Shown: one piece after another, positions 8,529 through 17,340 of the stretch
How the letters are laid out: each line of letters opens with the position of its first letter
Numbering within the stretch: position 1 is the stretch's first letter
Assembly (NCBI RefSeq): GCF_015694345.1
Contig: NZ_JADQDC010000004.1
Coordinates: 264,522-328,521, forward strand
Source of the DNA: Novosphingobium jiangmenense
GTDB taxonomy: Bacteria > Pseudomonadota > Alphaproteobacteria > Sphingomonadales > Sphingomonadaceae
Length of the DNA stretch: 64,000 bases
Reading direction: 5' to 3'
Translations under genes and position numbers: made by a program
The notes under the pieces: generated by a model
The model's input: the letters and a program-made list of their open reading frames with translations, nothing else
Database searches by the model: none
Told to the model about the DNA's origin: nothing

Positions 8529-8555
8529 AAGGGCCGCCCCTCGCGGAGCGGCCTT
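8529..8555 (-). terminator. Terminator-like hairpin downstream of bactofilin gene
   Basis: On the minus strand AAGGCCGC pairs with GCGGCCCTT around a short GC-rich loop, followed by TTATTGT. The 8484-8727 gap holds this hairpin and a second purine-rich GCGGCT/AGCGG repeat just before the TrcR-like gene; I see no gene there. Confidence 0.5.
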
Positions 8556-8727
8556 GAACCTCGCCGATGTAAGCCGGGAATGGCGAATCGGCAAGAAAAG
8601 AGTTGCGGCGCCGGCCCGCTCCGCTGCCCGGACGCCCTTTACGGCAGGATTTGGGTGGCCGGGCGGGGGATCGGGCCGGTGCCGCAAGCCCTTGACGGAT
8701 GTCAGGGGCGTACGATGCAAAGCACCC

Positions 8728-9135
8728 TCAGCTGACCAGAGTCAGCGACGGCTCCTCGCCCGCATGGACGCGGTGGGCGAAGCGCCCGTCGACCTGCGCG
8801 CCCTGCTCGATCGTCAGCGTGTCGTAGCTCACGTCGCCATGGATGCGCGCCGTCTTGAGGATCACCAGCTCGCCCGCCTCGATCGAGCCGTGGACCGTGC
8901 CCGAAAGCCGCGCGCTCTGCGCCTTGATCGCACCGGTCACCGTGCTCTTCTCGCCCTGCACCAGTGCGGCGCAAGTAATGTCGCCCTCGATGCTGCCGTC
9001 GATGTGCAGATCGGCACTGGCGGAAAGATCGCCCTTCACGGCAACGTCGGCACCCAGCACGGAGAAAGTCGCGGCCATTGCTGAATTACTCCCCGATACG
9101 GTGCGCGGCGCTTCCGGCGCGGATTTCCTGAACAT
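8728..9135 (-). CDS. Bactofilin (polymer-forming cytoskeletal protein)
   Basis: 135-residue protein dominated by a right-handed beta-helix of hydrophobic repeats (TFSVLGADVAVKGDLSAS, LHIDGSIEGDI, VTGAIKAQSARLSGTVHGSI, TARIHGDVSYDTLTI). This is the bactofilin/CcmA family, which self-assembles into filaments and organises cell-wall enzymes. Two starts are possible: ATG 9135 (MFRKSAPEAPR, GAGG nine bases upstream, typical basic N-terminus) and ATG 9078 (MAATFSVL, GGGGAG ten bases upstream). I favour 9135, which makes it overlap the M23 peptidase gene by 50 bases. A bactofilin next to an M23 peptidase is a common functional pairing. Confidence 0.9.
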   Translation of the reverse strand: MFRKSAPEAPRTVSGSNSAMAATFSVLGADVAVKGDLSASADLHIDGSIEGDITCAALVQGEKSTVTGAIKAQSARLSGTVHGSIEAGELVILKTARIHGDVSYDTLTIEQGAQVDGRFAHRVHAGEEPSLTLVS

Positions 9136-10234
9136 GCCTGTTTGCCTCAAGGAAGGGGCGCGGATTGACCGGACGGTCGTTGATCCGCACTTCGAAATGG
9201 AGGTGGGGCCCGGTCGAGCGCCCGGTATTGCCGATCTTGCCGATCTCGCTGCCGGCTTCAACCTTCTGGCCGAACCGCGCCTCTGTGCGCGACATATGGG
9301 CATAGCGCGTCATCAGACCGTTGCCGTGGCTGACCTCGACGACATTGCCATAGCCCTGCCGCTGGCCAACGAAACTTACCGTACCCGCAGCAGCGGCATA
9401 AATCGGCGCGCCAACCGGGCCGCGAAAATCAAGGCCAGCATGAAATGCCGGGCCGCCGGTAAACGGGTCCGAACGATAGCCGAAGCCGCTCGAGATGTAT
9501 TCGAGGCTGGCGGGCAGGGTGTTGGGAATGCGGCGCAGACCTTTTTCCAGCGCCGCCATCCGCTCAAGGCTGGCACCAAGCCGGGCAAAGCGCGGATCGA
9601 CGGTCGCGTCGCTGTCGGTAAACAGTCGGATCAGCGGACCGCCCTGGCCCTCACGTGAGGATGCGCGGAGAATCGCCGGGTTCAGGCCAACGCGCCGGAT
9701 CGCGGTTTCGGCCTGCGCCGAACGCGCATCGGCAAACCGGGTCAGCCGCTCGATGAAGGCGAGCTGGCGCGCCTCGACTTCGGCAAGGCGCTTGGCCTCG
9801 GGCAGTTCCATAGAGATCTTGCGCACGGTCTTCTGCGCCTCGCCGCTGCTGTCGGACACGGTGCCTTGCGGCAGGTCCTTGGGCAGTTCGCCGATGGTGC
9901 CTTCGATGGCCTTCTCGATGAAGTCCTGACGGCGATTGAGATCGTCGGCCACGCCCTCCAGCCCGCCGCGATACTTGGCCACGCGGCTTTCTGCCGAGGC
10001 CACTGCGGCTTCCCGTTCGAGCAATGCCGTCCGGTCGCGCGAGGCGGTGAACGTGGAAAGCAGCGTTGCGGCCATGACCACCAGCCACAGCAGCACGGCT
10101 GCGGCAATGCCACCGGCCACAGTCATCTGCAGGCGCGAGGAGATGCGGATGAAGCGGACCTGACCCTGCGAGCGCATGAAGAACTCACGCTCGGGAAACC
10201 AGCTGCGGACCCGCGCAAGCGCTTCCTTTGCCAT
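9086..10234 (-). CDS. M23 family metallopeptidase with LytM domain, membrane anchored
   Basis: About 382 residues. A cytoplasmic basic start (FPEREFFMRSQGQVRFIRISSR) precedes one transmembrane helix (about 40-60, GGIAAAVLLWLVVMAATLL), then a long predicted coiled coil in the periplasm, then a C-terminal LytM domain. The zinc ligands are present: HAGLD (first His and Asp) and GPHLHFE (HxH), so it should be an active peptidoglycan endopeptidase, unlike the envC-like protein at 13.6 kb. The start is uncertain: ATG 10234 (MAKEALARVRSW) is given; GTG 10276 is also open. The downstream bactofilin overlaps its end and may localise it. Confidence 0.92.
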   Translation of the reverse strand: MAKEALARVRSWFPEREFFMRSQGQVRFIRISSRLQMTVAGGIAAAVLLWLVVMAATLLSTFTASRDRTALLEREAAVASAESRVAKYRGGLEGVADDLNRRQDFIEKAIEGTIGELPKDLPQGTVSDSSGEAQKTVRKISMELPEAKRLAEVEARQLAFIERLTRFADARSAQAETAIRRVGLNPAILRASSREGQGGPLIRLFTDSDATVDPRFARLGASLERMAALEKGLRRIPNTLPASLEYISSGFGYRSDPFTGGPAFHAGLDFRGPVGAPIYAAAAGTVSFVGQRQGYGNVVEVSHGNGLMTRYAHMSRTEARFGQKVEAGSEIGKIGNTGRSTGPHLHFEVRINDRPVNPRPFLEANRHVQEIRAGSAAHRIGE

Positions 10235-10525
10235 AGCTGGCGCAGCCGCAAAGCGGGCAGGCTTTATCGATGGCACAGGCAGGCGACCCCCGTCGTTTAT
10301 CTGCGTTGGTTGGTTAATTCAGATCCCGTCGCGGCGCGAACTAGCCAGCGGGTTCCCGACTAGCGAATCCGAATCTGCAAAGGCGCGGCGAAGCGTGTGA
10401 GTCCCCCGATGAATCGTTTGCACTGGTTTAAGCAGGCGCACATCCAGCCTTATCGAGTGCTTCGAGTCGCCCTGCAATCACCCATCCGGATGACATCGCG
10501 CAACGCAGGTGCTAGGGCGCAGCCC

Positions 10526-11803
10526 ATGTCCAGTCAGCCCGCACAGCAGCCCGAATCCGTGACCGATCTGGTCGAAGGCCTCGCCCGCGCCGCCCGCACG
10601 GCGCAGCGCCAGTTGGCGCGGATGGATTCGCCAGCCAAGGAACGCGCGCTCAAGCTTGCCGCTGCATCGCTGCGCGCCGCCGAGGCGGAAATCCTTGCCG
10701 CCAACGCGCAGGACATGGCCAATGGCGAGGCGAATGGCCTGACCGGCGCCATGCTCGACCGCTTGAAGCTGACGCCCGAGCGGCTTGCCGGGATCGCCGA
10801 TGCCGTCGATCAGGTGGCCAGCCTTGCCGATCCCGTCGGCGAAGTGATTTCGGAAGCCGCGCGCCCCAACGGCATGGTTCTGCAGCGCCTGCGCATCCCC
10901 GTGGGCGTCATCGGCATCATCTACGAAAGCCGTCCGAACGTGACCGCGGATGCCGCCGCGCTCTGCGTACGCTCGGGCAACGCCACGATCCTGCGGGGCG
11001 GTTCCGAAGCCGTCCACTCCAACCGCGCAATCCACAAGGCGCTGGTTGCGGGCCTCGTCGAGGGCGGCGTGCCTGCCGATGCTGTGCAACTGATGCCCAC
11101 TCAGGACCGAGCCGCCGTCGGCGCCATGCTCGCGGCGGCCGGCCTGATCGACATGATCGTGCCGCGCGGGGGCAAGAGCCTTGTCGCCCGCGTCCAGGCC
11201 GACGCCCGCGTGCCCGTGCTCGCCCACCTTGATGGCATCAACCACACCTTCGTCCACGCCGCTGCCGATCCGGCCATGGCCAAGGCGATCGTACTCAACG
11301 CCAAGATGCGCCGCACCGGCATCTGCGGGGCGATGGAAACGCTGCTGATCGATGCGACCTATCCCGATCCGCACGGCCTTGTCGAACCTCTGCTCGATGT
11401 GGGTTGCGAGCTGCGCGGCGACGCCCGCGCCCGCGCCATCGATCCGCGCATCGTGCCCGTTGCCGCCAACGACTGGGACACCGAGTATCTCGACGCGATC
11501 CTCTCGGTCGCAGTGGTCGATGGGCTGGACGAGGCGCTTGCCCATGTCGCCGCCCATGCCTCGGGCCACACCGACGCGATCGTTACCGAAGATCAGGCTG
11601 TGGCCGACCGCTTCCTCACCGAAGTCGACAGTGCGATCGTGATGCACAACGCCTCCAGCCAGTTCGCCGATGGTGGCGAGTTCGGCCTTGGTGCGGAGAT
11701 CGGCATCGCCACCGGTCGCCTGCACGCGCGGGGCCCGGTCGCGCTCGAAGGCCTCACCACCTACAAGTGGCTGGTCCGTGGCTCGGGTCAGGTTCGCCCC
11801 TGA
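10526..11803 (+). CDS. proA: Gamma-glutamyl phosphate reductase ProA
   Basis: 425-residue enzyme that reduces gamma-glutamyl phosphate to glutamate semialdehyde with NADPH in proline synthesis. Diagnostic stretches include PVGVIGIIYESRPNVTADAAALCVRSGNA-type cofactor binding, DMIVPRGGKSL, and the catalytic cysteine in KMRRTGICGAMETLL. The C-terminal VDSAIVMHNASSQFADGGEFGLGAEIGI block is typical. The frame is open from 10397, but ATG 10526 (MSSQPAQQ) gives the usual length. It heads a co-directional series running to coq7; nadD begins inside its 3' end. Confidence 0.96.
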   Translation: MSSQPAQQPESVTDLVEGLARAARTAQRQLARMDSPAKERALKLAAASLRAAEAEILAANAQDMANGEANGLTGAMLDRLKLTPERLAGIADAVDQVASLADPVGEVISEAARPNGMVLQRLRIPVGVIGIIYESRPNVTADAAALCVRSGNATILRGGSEAVHSNRAIHKALVAGLVEGGVPADAVQLMPTQDRAAVGAMLAAAGLIDMIVPRGGKSLVARVQADARVPVLAHLDGINHTFVHAAADPAMAKAIVLNAKMRRTGICGAMETLLIDATYPDPHGLVEPLLDVGCELRGDARARAIDPRIVPVAANDWDTEYLDAILSVAVVDGLDEALAHVAAHASGHTDAIVTEDQAVADRFLTEVDSAIVMHNASSQFADGGEFGLGAEIGIATGRLHARGPVALEGLTTYKWLVRGSGQVRP

Positions 11804-12456
11804 GGAATCCCGCCGCGCCCCTGACCGGCCTGTTCGGCGGCAGCTTCAACCCGGCGCACGGCGGCCACCGCCGCGTCACGCTCTTTGCGCTTCAAGCGCT
11901 GAGGCTGGACGAAGTGTGGTGGCTGGTTTCCCCCGGTAATGTGCTCAAGCCGGTCGAAGGTATGGCCCCGCTCGCAGCGCGGCTGGCTTCGGCGCGTCGA
12001 CAGAGCCGCAATGCCCCGATCCGCGCCACGGCGATCGAACGCGAACTTGGCACGCGCTTCACCGTCGACACCTTGCGCGCGATCAAGCGGCGCTACCCCA
12101 AACGCCGCTTCGTCTGGCTGATGGGCGCGGACAATCTTGCCCAGTTCCACAGGTGGAAACACTGGCGGCAGATCGCGAGCGAGATGCCGATTGCGGTGAT
12201 CGCCCGTCCGGGTTATGATTCGGCTGCCTTGGCAAGTCCTGCCATGGCCTGGCTGCGCCGCTGGCGCCAGCGGCCCGGGCGGTTCGTCTCCGGCGCAATG
12301 CGGAGCGCTCCGGCGCTGACCATTCTTCGCTTCGATCCTGACCACCGGTCGGCCAGCGCGATTCGCGCCCATGACCCGGATTGGTCCCGCCGCTACGCAC
12401 CGGCGGCCATGCGCGATGCTGTCACGCATTGCCTTGTCGGGCGAGGAAAACCCTGA
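11767..12456 (+). CDS. nadD: Nicotinate-nucleotide adenylyltransferase NadD
   Basis: Forms deamido-NAD from nicotinate mononucleotide and ATP. The nucleotidyltransferase signature is clear (LFGGSFNPAHGGH), with WWLVSPGNVLKP, TVDTLRAIKRRYP, VWLMGADNLAQFHRWKHW and a late HRSASAIR in place of the usual ISSTxIR. The start is a puzzle: no ATG or TTG lies near the conserved N-terminus. The nearest standard start is GTG 11767, which overlaps proA by 37 bases and adds about 20 residues; CTG 11800 or CTG 11821 would give a conventional N-terminus. The overlap or near-overlap with proA implies coupling. Confidence 0.92.
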   Translation: MAGPWLGSGSPLRNPAAPLTGLFGGSFNPAHGGHRRVTLFALQALRLDEVWWLVSPGNVLKPVEGMAPLAARLASARRQSRNAPIRATAIERELGTRFTVDTLRAIKRRYPKRRFVWLMGADNLAQFHRWKHWRQIASEMPIAVIARPGYDSAALASPAMAWLRRWRQRPGRFVSGAMRSAPALTILRFDPDHRSASAIRAHDPDWSRRYAPAAMRDAVTHCLVGRGKP

Positions 12457-12565
12457 CCGCGCAACACCTTGATCCATGTTCCGCCATAGTGCGGAGCATA
12501 GAAACTCTTGCGCGTTCCAACCGTTATCACTTGACTCTTGAGCCACGGAGGCCATTTCGCGCATC

Positions 12566-12958
12566 ATGACCAGCGTACAACCGCTGTCGGCCAATGCCGG
12601 CACCGCTCCCAAGACTCCTTATACCCCCGCCGCGCTGCACGATCTCGTGCTGCAGTCGCTCGACGACGATCAGGCGCAGGAGGTGGTTTCCATCCCGCTC
12701 GAGGGCAAGAGCTCCGTGGCCGATTACATGGTGATCGCCTCGGGCCGCTCGACCCGTCAGGTCGCTGCCATGGCGCAGAAGCTGGCCGAGCGGATCAAGC
12801 ACGGTGGTTTCGGCCACGTGCGGATCGAGGGTCTTCCGGCGGCGGACTGGGTGCTGATCGATGCGGGCGACGTCGTCGTTCACCTCTTCCGCCCGGAAGT
12901 GCGCACGTTCTACAACCTCGAACGCATGTGGGCCTTCGGAGACGCTGGCGCGGCGTAA
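12566..12958 (+). CDS. rsfS: Ribosome silencing factor RsfS
   Basis: 130-residue RsfS/Iojap (DUF143) protein. It binds L14 of the large subunit and blocks subunit joining in starvation. Conserved features seen: VSIPLEGKSSVADYMVIASGRSTRQV, HVRIEGLPAADWVLIDAGDVVVHLFRPEVRTFYNLERMW. The order nadD-rsfS-rlmH is the classical one in many bacteria, which supports all three calls. A GGAGG lies 13 bases before the ATG, rather far. Confidence 0.96.
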   Translation: MTSVQPLSANAGTAPKTPYTPAALHDLVLQSLDDDQAQEVVSIPLEGKSSVADYMVIASGRSTRQVAAMAQKLAERIKHGGFGHVRIEGLPAADWVLIDAGDVVVHLFRPEVRTFYNLERMWAFGDAGAA

Positions 12959-12967
12959 GCCGTTTTC

Positions 12968-13063
12968 GTCATTCCCGCGCAGGCGGGAATCCGGCGCACT
13001 AAAACTTCGTCGTTTTGCGACGACAATTCGCGCACTCTGGATCCCCGCCTGCGCGGGGACGAC
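12968..13063. repeat. Paired inverted dispersed palindromes (REP-like) between rsfS and rlmH
   Basis: Left element GTCATTCCCGCGCAGGCGGG followed by AATCC (12968-12992); right element GGATCCCCGCCTGCGCGGGG followed by ACGAC (13039-13063). The two arms are inverted relative to each other, each is itself a hairpin, and a smaller TCGTCG-TTTTG-CGACGA hairpin sits between. The GTCATTCCCGC core recurs at 17948-17983, so this is a dispersed family. Confidence 0.75.
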
Positions 13064-13121
13064 GAACTGAAGGGATGGATCGGGGATTCTCACGCAGCCC
13101 AATCCCCGCTAGACCGTTTCC

Positions 13122-13547
13122 ATGCTGCTCCACGTCATCGCCCGCGGGAAGATCGGCCGTTCGCCGGAGGCGGAGTTGGTCGAGCGTTATGCCAAGCGCA
13201 TTTCGTGGGGCTGGAAGATGACCGAACTGCCCGACCGTGGCGGCTCAATCCCCACGCCATCGCAAACGCCTTCGCGCACCGTCGCGCTCGATGAACGCGG
13301 CAAGCAGCTCACCTCCAGCGAGTTCGCCGCGATCCTTGGCCGCTGGCGAGACGATGGCGTGCGCGAATGCCGCTTCCTGATCGGTGCGGCGGACGGTCAT
13401 GACGATCCCTTGCGAGAATCAGCCGACCTTTTGATCGCGTTTGGCAAGGCCACCTGGCCGCACATGATGGCGCGCGCCATGCTTGCCGAACAGCTCTGGC
13501 GCGCCACCAGCATTCTTGCTGGTCATCCCTATCACCGCGAAGGATAG
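13122..13547 (+). CDS. rlmH: 23S rRNA (pseudouridine1915-N3)-methyltransferase RlmH
   Basis: 141-residue SPOUT methyltransferase using S-adenosylmethionine to methylate pseudouridine 1915 in helix 69. The knot region is present: CRFLIGAADGHDD (88-92 region) and the C-terminal WPHMMARAMLAEQLWRATSILAGHPYHRE. The family motif is usually GGADG or GGPEG; here the second glycine is alanine. The EnvC-like gene follows after seven bases. Confidence 0.95.
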   Translation: MLLHVIARGKIGRSPEAELVERYAKRISWGWKMTELPDRGGSIPTPSQTPSRTVALDERGKQLTSSEFAAILGRWRDDGVRECRFLIGAADGHDDPLRESADLLIAFGKATWPHMMARAMLAEQLWRATSILAGHPYHREG

Positions 13548-13554
13548 TGGCGGC

Positions 13555-14769
13555 ATGACGTCACGCCTTGCTTTCGTTTTCATCTGCCTGGGCCTTGCAG
13601 GAGTGCTCGGCTGGCAGGTGACGGCGCAGCAGGCGACGCCCTATGCCGATGCCGGTGAGGCAGGCGAAGTCCTGCGCCGCGCCGGGCAGGCACTCGCGCA
13701 ATCACGCACCCGCGCCGAACAGCTCGAACAGGCTGCACTGAAAGCCACTGCCGAGGCTGATCGCACCGCCCGTGAAGCTGCCGCCGTAGCTGCCCGTATC
13801 CAACAGTCCGAGGCCGAGATCCAGCTCGCGCAGGCAAGGATCGTGCTGATCGACCGTCAGCGCGAGACCCTGCGAAATCGCATGGCGGAGCGGCAGGAGC
13901 CGGTCGTGCGCCTCACCGCCGCGCTGCAGATGATGGCCCGCCGCCCACTCGCCTTCAGCCTCGTTCGCGCCGATTCCGTGCGAGACACCATTCACCTGCG
14001 CGCGGTGATGGAGACCATGCTCCCCGAAGTGCAGCGCCGCACCGCTTCCCTGCGCGCCGAGATCGTCCGTGGCCGCAAGCTGCAGGACGAAGCGCGCCTT
14101 GCCGCGACGCAACTGCGCGAAGGTGAAAAGTCGCTCAGCGCCCGGCGCACTGAACTTGCCGCGCTCGAAAGCCGCCAGCGCCTTGCATCGCGCGCGGCGC
14201 AAGGCGTCGCCGCGCAGGAATCGGATCGCGCGCTGGCATTGGCAGAGCAGACGCGCGATCTGTCCGGCCTGATGGGCAAGCTTGAGGCCGATGGTGCCTT
14301 GCGCCAGCAACTCGCCGCACTTCCCGGACCGGTGCTGCCACCGACGCGTCCGGGCGAGGTCCTCAAGGCCGTCGACGCCCCGCCGCCGATGACGGCCACC
14401 TCCTCCCCGAAGCTCGCGTGGATCATGCCGGTATCCGGTCGTCTCGTTTCCGGCTTCGGAGCACAATCGCCAACGGGTCTGACGACCGGTGTCTCCCTAG
14501 CCCCTGCAGGCGGCGCACAGGTGGTCTCCCCCGCCGACGGTCGCGTCGCCTTCGCCGGGCCCTATCGCGGCTATGGCACCATCGTGATCGTCGAGCATTC
14601 CGGCGGATGGACCACGCTCGTCACCAATCTCGGCCGCGTTGCCGCGCGGGTGGGCGACAAGGTCGTGCAGGGCTCGCCGCTGGGAATCGCCGGACCGGGC
14701 CGTCCGGTGCTGACGGTGGAACTCCGCCGCGATGGCACGCCGGTCAACCCGCTCGACTTGCGCAGTTGA
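13555..14769 (+). CDS. Murein hydrolase activator, EnvC-like (degenerate M23 domain)
   Basis: 404 residues. A signal peptide (MTSRLAFVFICLGLAGVLGW) precedes a long coiled coil (about 30-250) rich in Ala/Glu/Arg, then a C-terminal LytM fold. The zinc ligands are missing: the first motif region reads GLTTGVSLAP and the HxH position reads LTVELRRDG, so it should not cleave peptidoglycan itself. This is the EnvC arrangement, in which the protein activates amidases during division. Position after rlmH and before a C-terminal processing protease is the usual alphaproteobacterial order. Confidence 0.9.
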   Translation: MTSRLAFVFICLGLAGVLGWQVTAQQATPYADAGEAGEVLRRAGQALAQSRTRAEQLEQAALKATAEADRTAREAAAVAARIQQSEAEIQLAQARIVLIDRQRETLRNRMAERQEPVVRLTAALQMMARRPLAFSLVRADSVRDTIHLRAVMETMLPEVQRRTASLRAEIVRGRKLQDEARLAATQLREGEKSLSARRTELAALESRQRLASRAAQGVAAQESDRALALAEQTRDLSGLMGKLEADGALRQQLAALPGPVLPPTRPGEVLKAVDAPPPMTATSSPKLAWIMPVSGRLVSGFGAQSPTGLTTGVSLAPAGGAQVVSPADGRVAFAGPYRGYGTIVIVEHSGGWTTLVTNLGRVAARVGDKVVQGSPLGIAGPGRPVLTVELRRDGTPVNPLDLRS

Positions 14770-14872
14770 AGACGCTGGTCGGGCCGAATCCGCCTTTGGT
14801 CGATGCAGGGCACTCGCCCTGTCCCAAAACCTCATCTGGTGTTAATTCAGCGGGGGTTATAAAAACTCCGCA

Positions 14873-16249
14873 ATGACTGCCTCTTCGCGAAAGGCCCCCG
14901 GGCAAATGAAGTTCGCCCCCCTGCTGCGCGCCACCGCGCTTGTTACTGCCGTTGCCCTGATCCCGGCTGCGACCACCGGCCTTGCCGCGGTCGACGCGCA
15001 ATCCGGCCCCGACTTTGCCAAGCTGATGGCGGTCTACGAACGGATCAAGTCGAGCTACGTCGAGCCGGTCGACGACGACAAGCTGCTCAAGGGCGCGATT
15101 GATGGCATGCTGGCCACGCTCGATCCGCACAGCGCCTATCTTGACGAGCGCGCCGACGAGAACCTGCGCATCCAGATGGACGGCGCTTATGGCGGGCTGG
15201 GGCTGTCGGTGACGATGGACGATGGCGCGGTCAAGGTCATCGCGCCGACCAAGGGCAGTCCGGCGGATCTGGCGGGCATCAAGGCGGGCGATTTCATCAC
15301 CCACCTCGATGGCAAGCTCATCTATGGCGGCACGCTGGATGACGCTGTCGACCAGATGCGCGGCTCGCCGGGCACGCAGATCAAGCTCAGCGTGTTCCGC
15401 CCCGGTCGCGACGAACCCTTCGACGTGACGCTCACCCGCAAGATCATCGAACTGAAGCCGGTGGAGCTGGAAATGATGGGCAACGTCGCCGTCATTTCGG
15501 TCTCCAGTTTCAGTTCCGATGTCGGTACTTCGGTCCAGCGCGCATGGAATGAAGCCAAGGCGAAGACCGGGGGCAAGGTCACCGGCCTCGTGCTCGACTT
15601 GCGCGGCAACCCCGGCGGGTTGCTCGACGAAGCCATTGCCCTGTCGGACCTGTTCCTTGAACGCGGCACCATTGTCTCGCAGCGCGGCCGCTATGCGCGC
15701 GACACCGAGGTCTATCCGGCCGAGATCGATACCAAGGGGGATATCGCCAAGGGCGTGCCGATGATCGTCCTGATCGATGAAGGCTCGGCGTCCGCATCGG
15801 AAATCGTCGCAGGTGCCCTGCAGGACCAGCATCGCGCCGTGATCATGGGCCAGCGCAGCTTCGGCAAGGGCAGCGTCCAGACCAAGTTCAACCTCACCAG
15901 CAATACCTCGGTAAAGCTGACCACGGCCCGCTACTACACGCCGTCGGGCCGCTCGGTCCAGGAAGGCGGCATCGATCCGGACATCGCCGTGCCGCAGATT
16001 TCCGATCCCGATCTGCGCAAGCGCGCGAAGATGACCTACCGCGAAAGCGACCTGCAGCGGCATCTTCAGAACGAGATCAAGGTGGAGGACAAGGACCTCG
16101 AGAAGGACAAGGTCGAGGACCCGCGCTTCCGGATGACGCCCGAGGAGCTGAAGGCGAAGGACATCAAGGATTTCCAGCTGTACTACGCGGTGCAGACCTT
16201 GAACCGTACCCAGCCCCGCGCCGCGCTTGCCGCCAAGCTGAAGCGCTAA
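14873..16249 (+). CDS. S41 family C-terminal processing peptidase (CtpA-like)
   Basis: 458-residue periplasmic carboxyl-terminal protease. A signal/anchor segment lies at about 18-40, a PDZ domain at about 100-185 (GAYGGLGLSVTMDDGAVKVIAPTKGSPADLAG), and the protease core has the Ser in GSASASEI (about 305-310) and the Lys in RSFGKGSVQ (Lys332). It trims tails of periplasmic substrates and commonly partners envelope hydrolase regulators, fitting the gene before it. The ATG at 14873 is followed by a second in-frame ATG at 14906 (MKFAPLLRA) which would give a tidier signal peptide. Confidence 0.93.
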   Translation: MTASSRKAPGQMKFAPLLRATALVTAVALIPAATTGLAAVDAQSGPDFAKLMAVYERIKSSYVEPVDDDKLLKGAIDGMLATLDPHSAYLDERADENLRIQMDGAYGGLGLSVTMDDGAVKVIAPTKGSPADLAGIKAGDFITHLDGKLIYGGTLDDAVDQMRGSPGTQIKLSVFRPGRDEPFDVTLTRKIIELKPVELEMMGNVAVISVSSFSSDVGTSVQRAWNEAKAKTGGKVTGLVLDLRGNPGGLLDEAIALSDLFLERGTIVSQRGRYARDTEVYPAEIDTKGDIAKGVPMIVLIDEGSASASEIVAGALQDQHRAVIMGQRSFGKGSVQTKFNLTSNTSVKLTTARYYTPSGRSVQEGGIDPDIAVPQISDPDLRKRAKMTYRESDLQRHLQNEIKVEDKDLEKDKVEDPRFRMTPEELKAKDIKDFQLYYAVQTLNRTQPRAALAAKLKR

Positions 16250-16262
16250 TAAGGCGCCGGCC

Positions 16263-16745
16263 ATGACCTCGCAGCAGTCCCGCAACGCCGCCTACGCGCT
16301 CGCTCTGATCGTCCCCGCCGCGTTGATGGGCGGGGCGCTGATCTCGCAATACGTGTTCGGGCTCTACCCCTGCCAGATGTGCTGGTGGCAACGCTATCCG
16401 CATATCGCCGCGATCGTGCTGGCGCTTCTGGCGCTGACGATGAAGGGCAAGGGCTCCGGCGATCTGGCGGTGACGCTCGCGGCTACCGCCATCGGCATTT
16501 CCGGCCTGATCGGCGGGTTTCATGCCGGCGTCGAATATGGCTGGTGGGAAGGCGTCACCGCCTGTTCGACCGTTGCTGGCGGCGGTAATCCGCTGGATGC
16601 GATCATGAACGCGCCGGTCGTGCGCTGCGACGTTGCCCCTTGGGACCTCTTCGGAATCAGCCTCGCCGGGTTCAATTTCCTGATCTCTACAGCAGGCGCG
16701 ATCCTTGTCTTCGCGCTGCTCGGCAAGAGCCGCAAGGGAGCCTGA
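16263..16745 (+). CDS. dsbB: Disulfide bond formation protein DsbB
   Basis: 160-residue inner-membrane protein with four predicted helices. It reoxidises DsbA and passes electrons to ubiquinone. The redox pairs are visible: CQMC (Cys37/Cys40) in the first periplasmic loop and Cys101/Cys122 in the second (TACSTV and VRCDVAPW). The following gene, one base away, makes ubiquinone, which is the electron acceptor of this enzyme. Confidence 0.94.
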   Translation: MTSQQSRNAAYALALIVPAALMGGALISQYVFGLYPCQMCWWQRYPHIAAIVLALLALTMKGKGSGDLAVTLAATAIGISGLIGGFHAGVEYGWWEGVTACSTVAGGGNPLDAIMNAPVVRCDVAPWDLFGISLAGFNFLISTAGAILVFALLGKSRKGA

Positions 16746-16746
16746 C

Positions 16747-17256
16747 ATGACCAAGTTCGCCGAAATGCTTCGCGTCGACCAGGCCGGCGAATTCGGCGCG
16801 ACGCGGATCTATGCAGGCCAACTCGCCGTCATGGGCAACCGCGCCCCGCACTCGGCGGAAATCGCCGCCATGGCCGAGCAGGAAGCCGGTCACCGCGAAA
16901 AGTTCGATGCGCTGATCGCCAGGCGCGGCGTGCGTCCCACGGCGCTTCAGCCGGTATGGTCGGCCGCAGGCTTTGCCCTGGGCGCAGCCACCGCGCTGAT
17001 CGGCCCCGAAGCGGCGATGGCGTGCACCGCCGCGATCGAGACCGAGATCGACCGGCACTATACCGAACAGCTCGAGGAACTCGGCGACGAGGACCCCGAA
17101 CTTGCCGCCATGATCCGCGAATTCCGCGACGATGAGCGCGAGCACCGCGATGCGGCGCTGGCGGCGGGGGCGGAAAAGGCGCCTGCCTATCCGGTGCTGT
17201 TCCACGCCATCCGCTTGGGGTGCCGCGCCGCCATCGCGCTTTCGAAGCGGATTTGA
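16747..17256 (+). CDS. coq7: Demethoxyubiquinone hydroxylase, COQ7 family
   Basis: 169-residue di-iron enzyme that hydroxylates 5-demethoxyubiquinone in ubiquinone synthesis. The ferritin-like ligand pattern is complete: Glu15 (DQAGEFGA), ExxH at Glu46/His49 (EQEAGH), Glu97 region (AIETEIDRHY), and ExxH at Glu129/His132 (DDEREH). COQ7 replaces UbiF in many alphaproteobacteria. Its ATG follows the dsbB stop by one base, so the two are coupled. Confidence 0.95.
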   Translation: MTKFAEMLRVDQAGEFGATRIYAGQLAVMGNRAPHSAEIAAMAEQEAGHREKFDALIARRGVRPTALQPVWSAAGFALGAATALIGPEAAMACTAAIETEIDRHYTEQLEELGDEDPELAAMIREFRDDEREHRDAALAAGAEKAPAYPVLFHAIRLGCRAAIALSKRI

Positions 17257-17340
17257 TCCAGCGCAGGGAAGTGCGCTCCTTCATCTACCATTCAGAGCCC
17301 GCGCGCCCTATATCAGGGCGAGCCTGACCGGAGACCAAAG

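Noticed and set aside
14744..16285. 513-codon minus-strand frame opposite the S41 peptidase
   Set aside because: Antisense shadow; the plus-strand protease has all catalytic and PDZ features.
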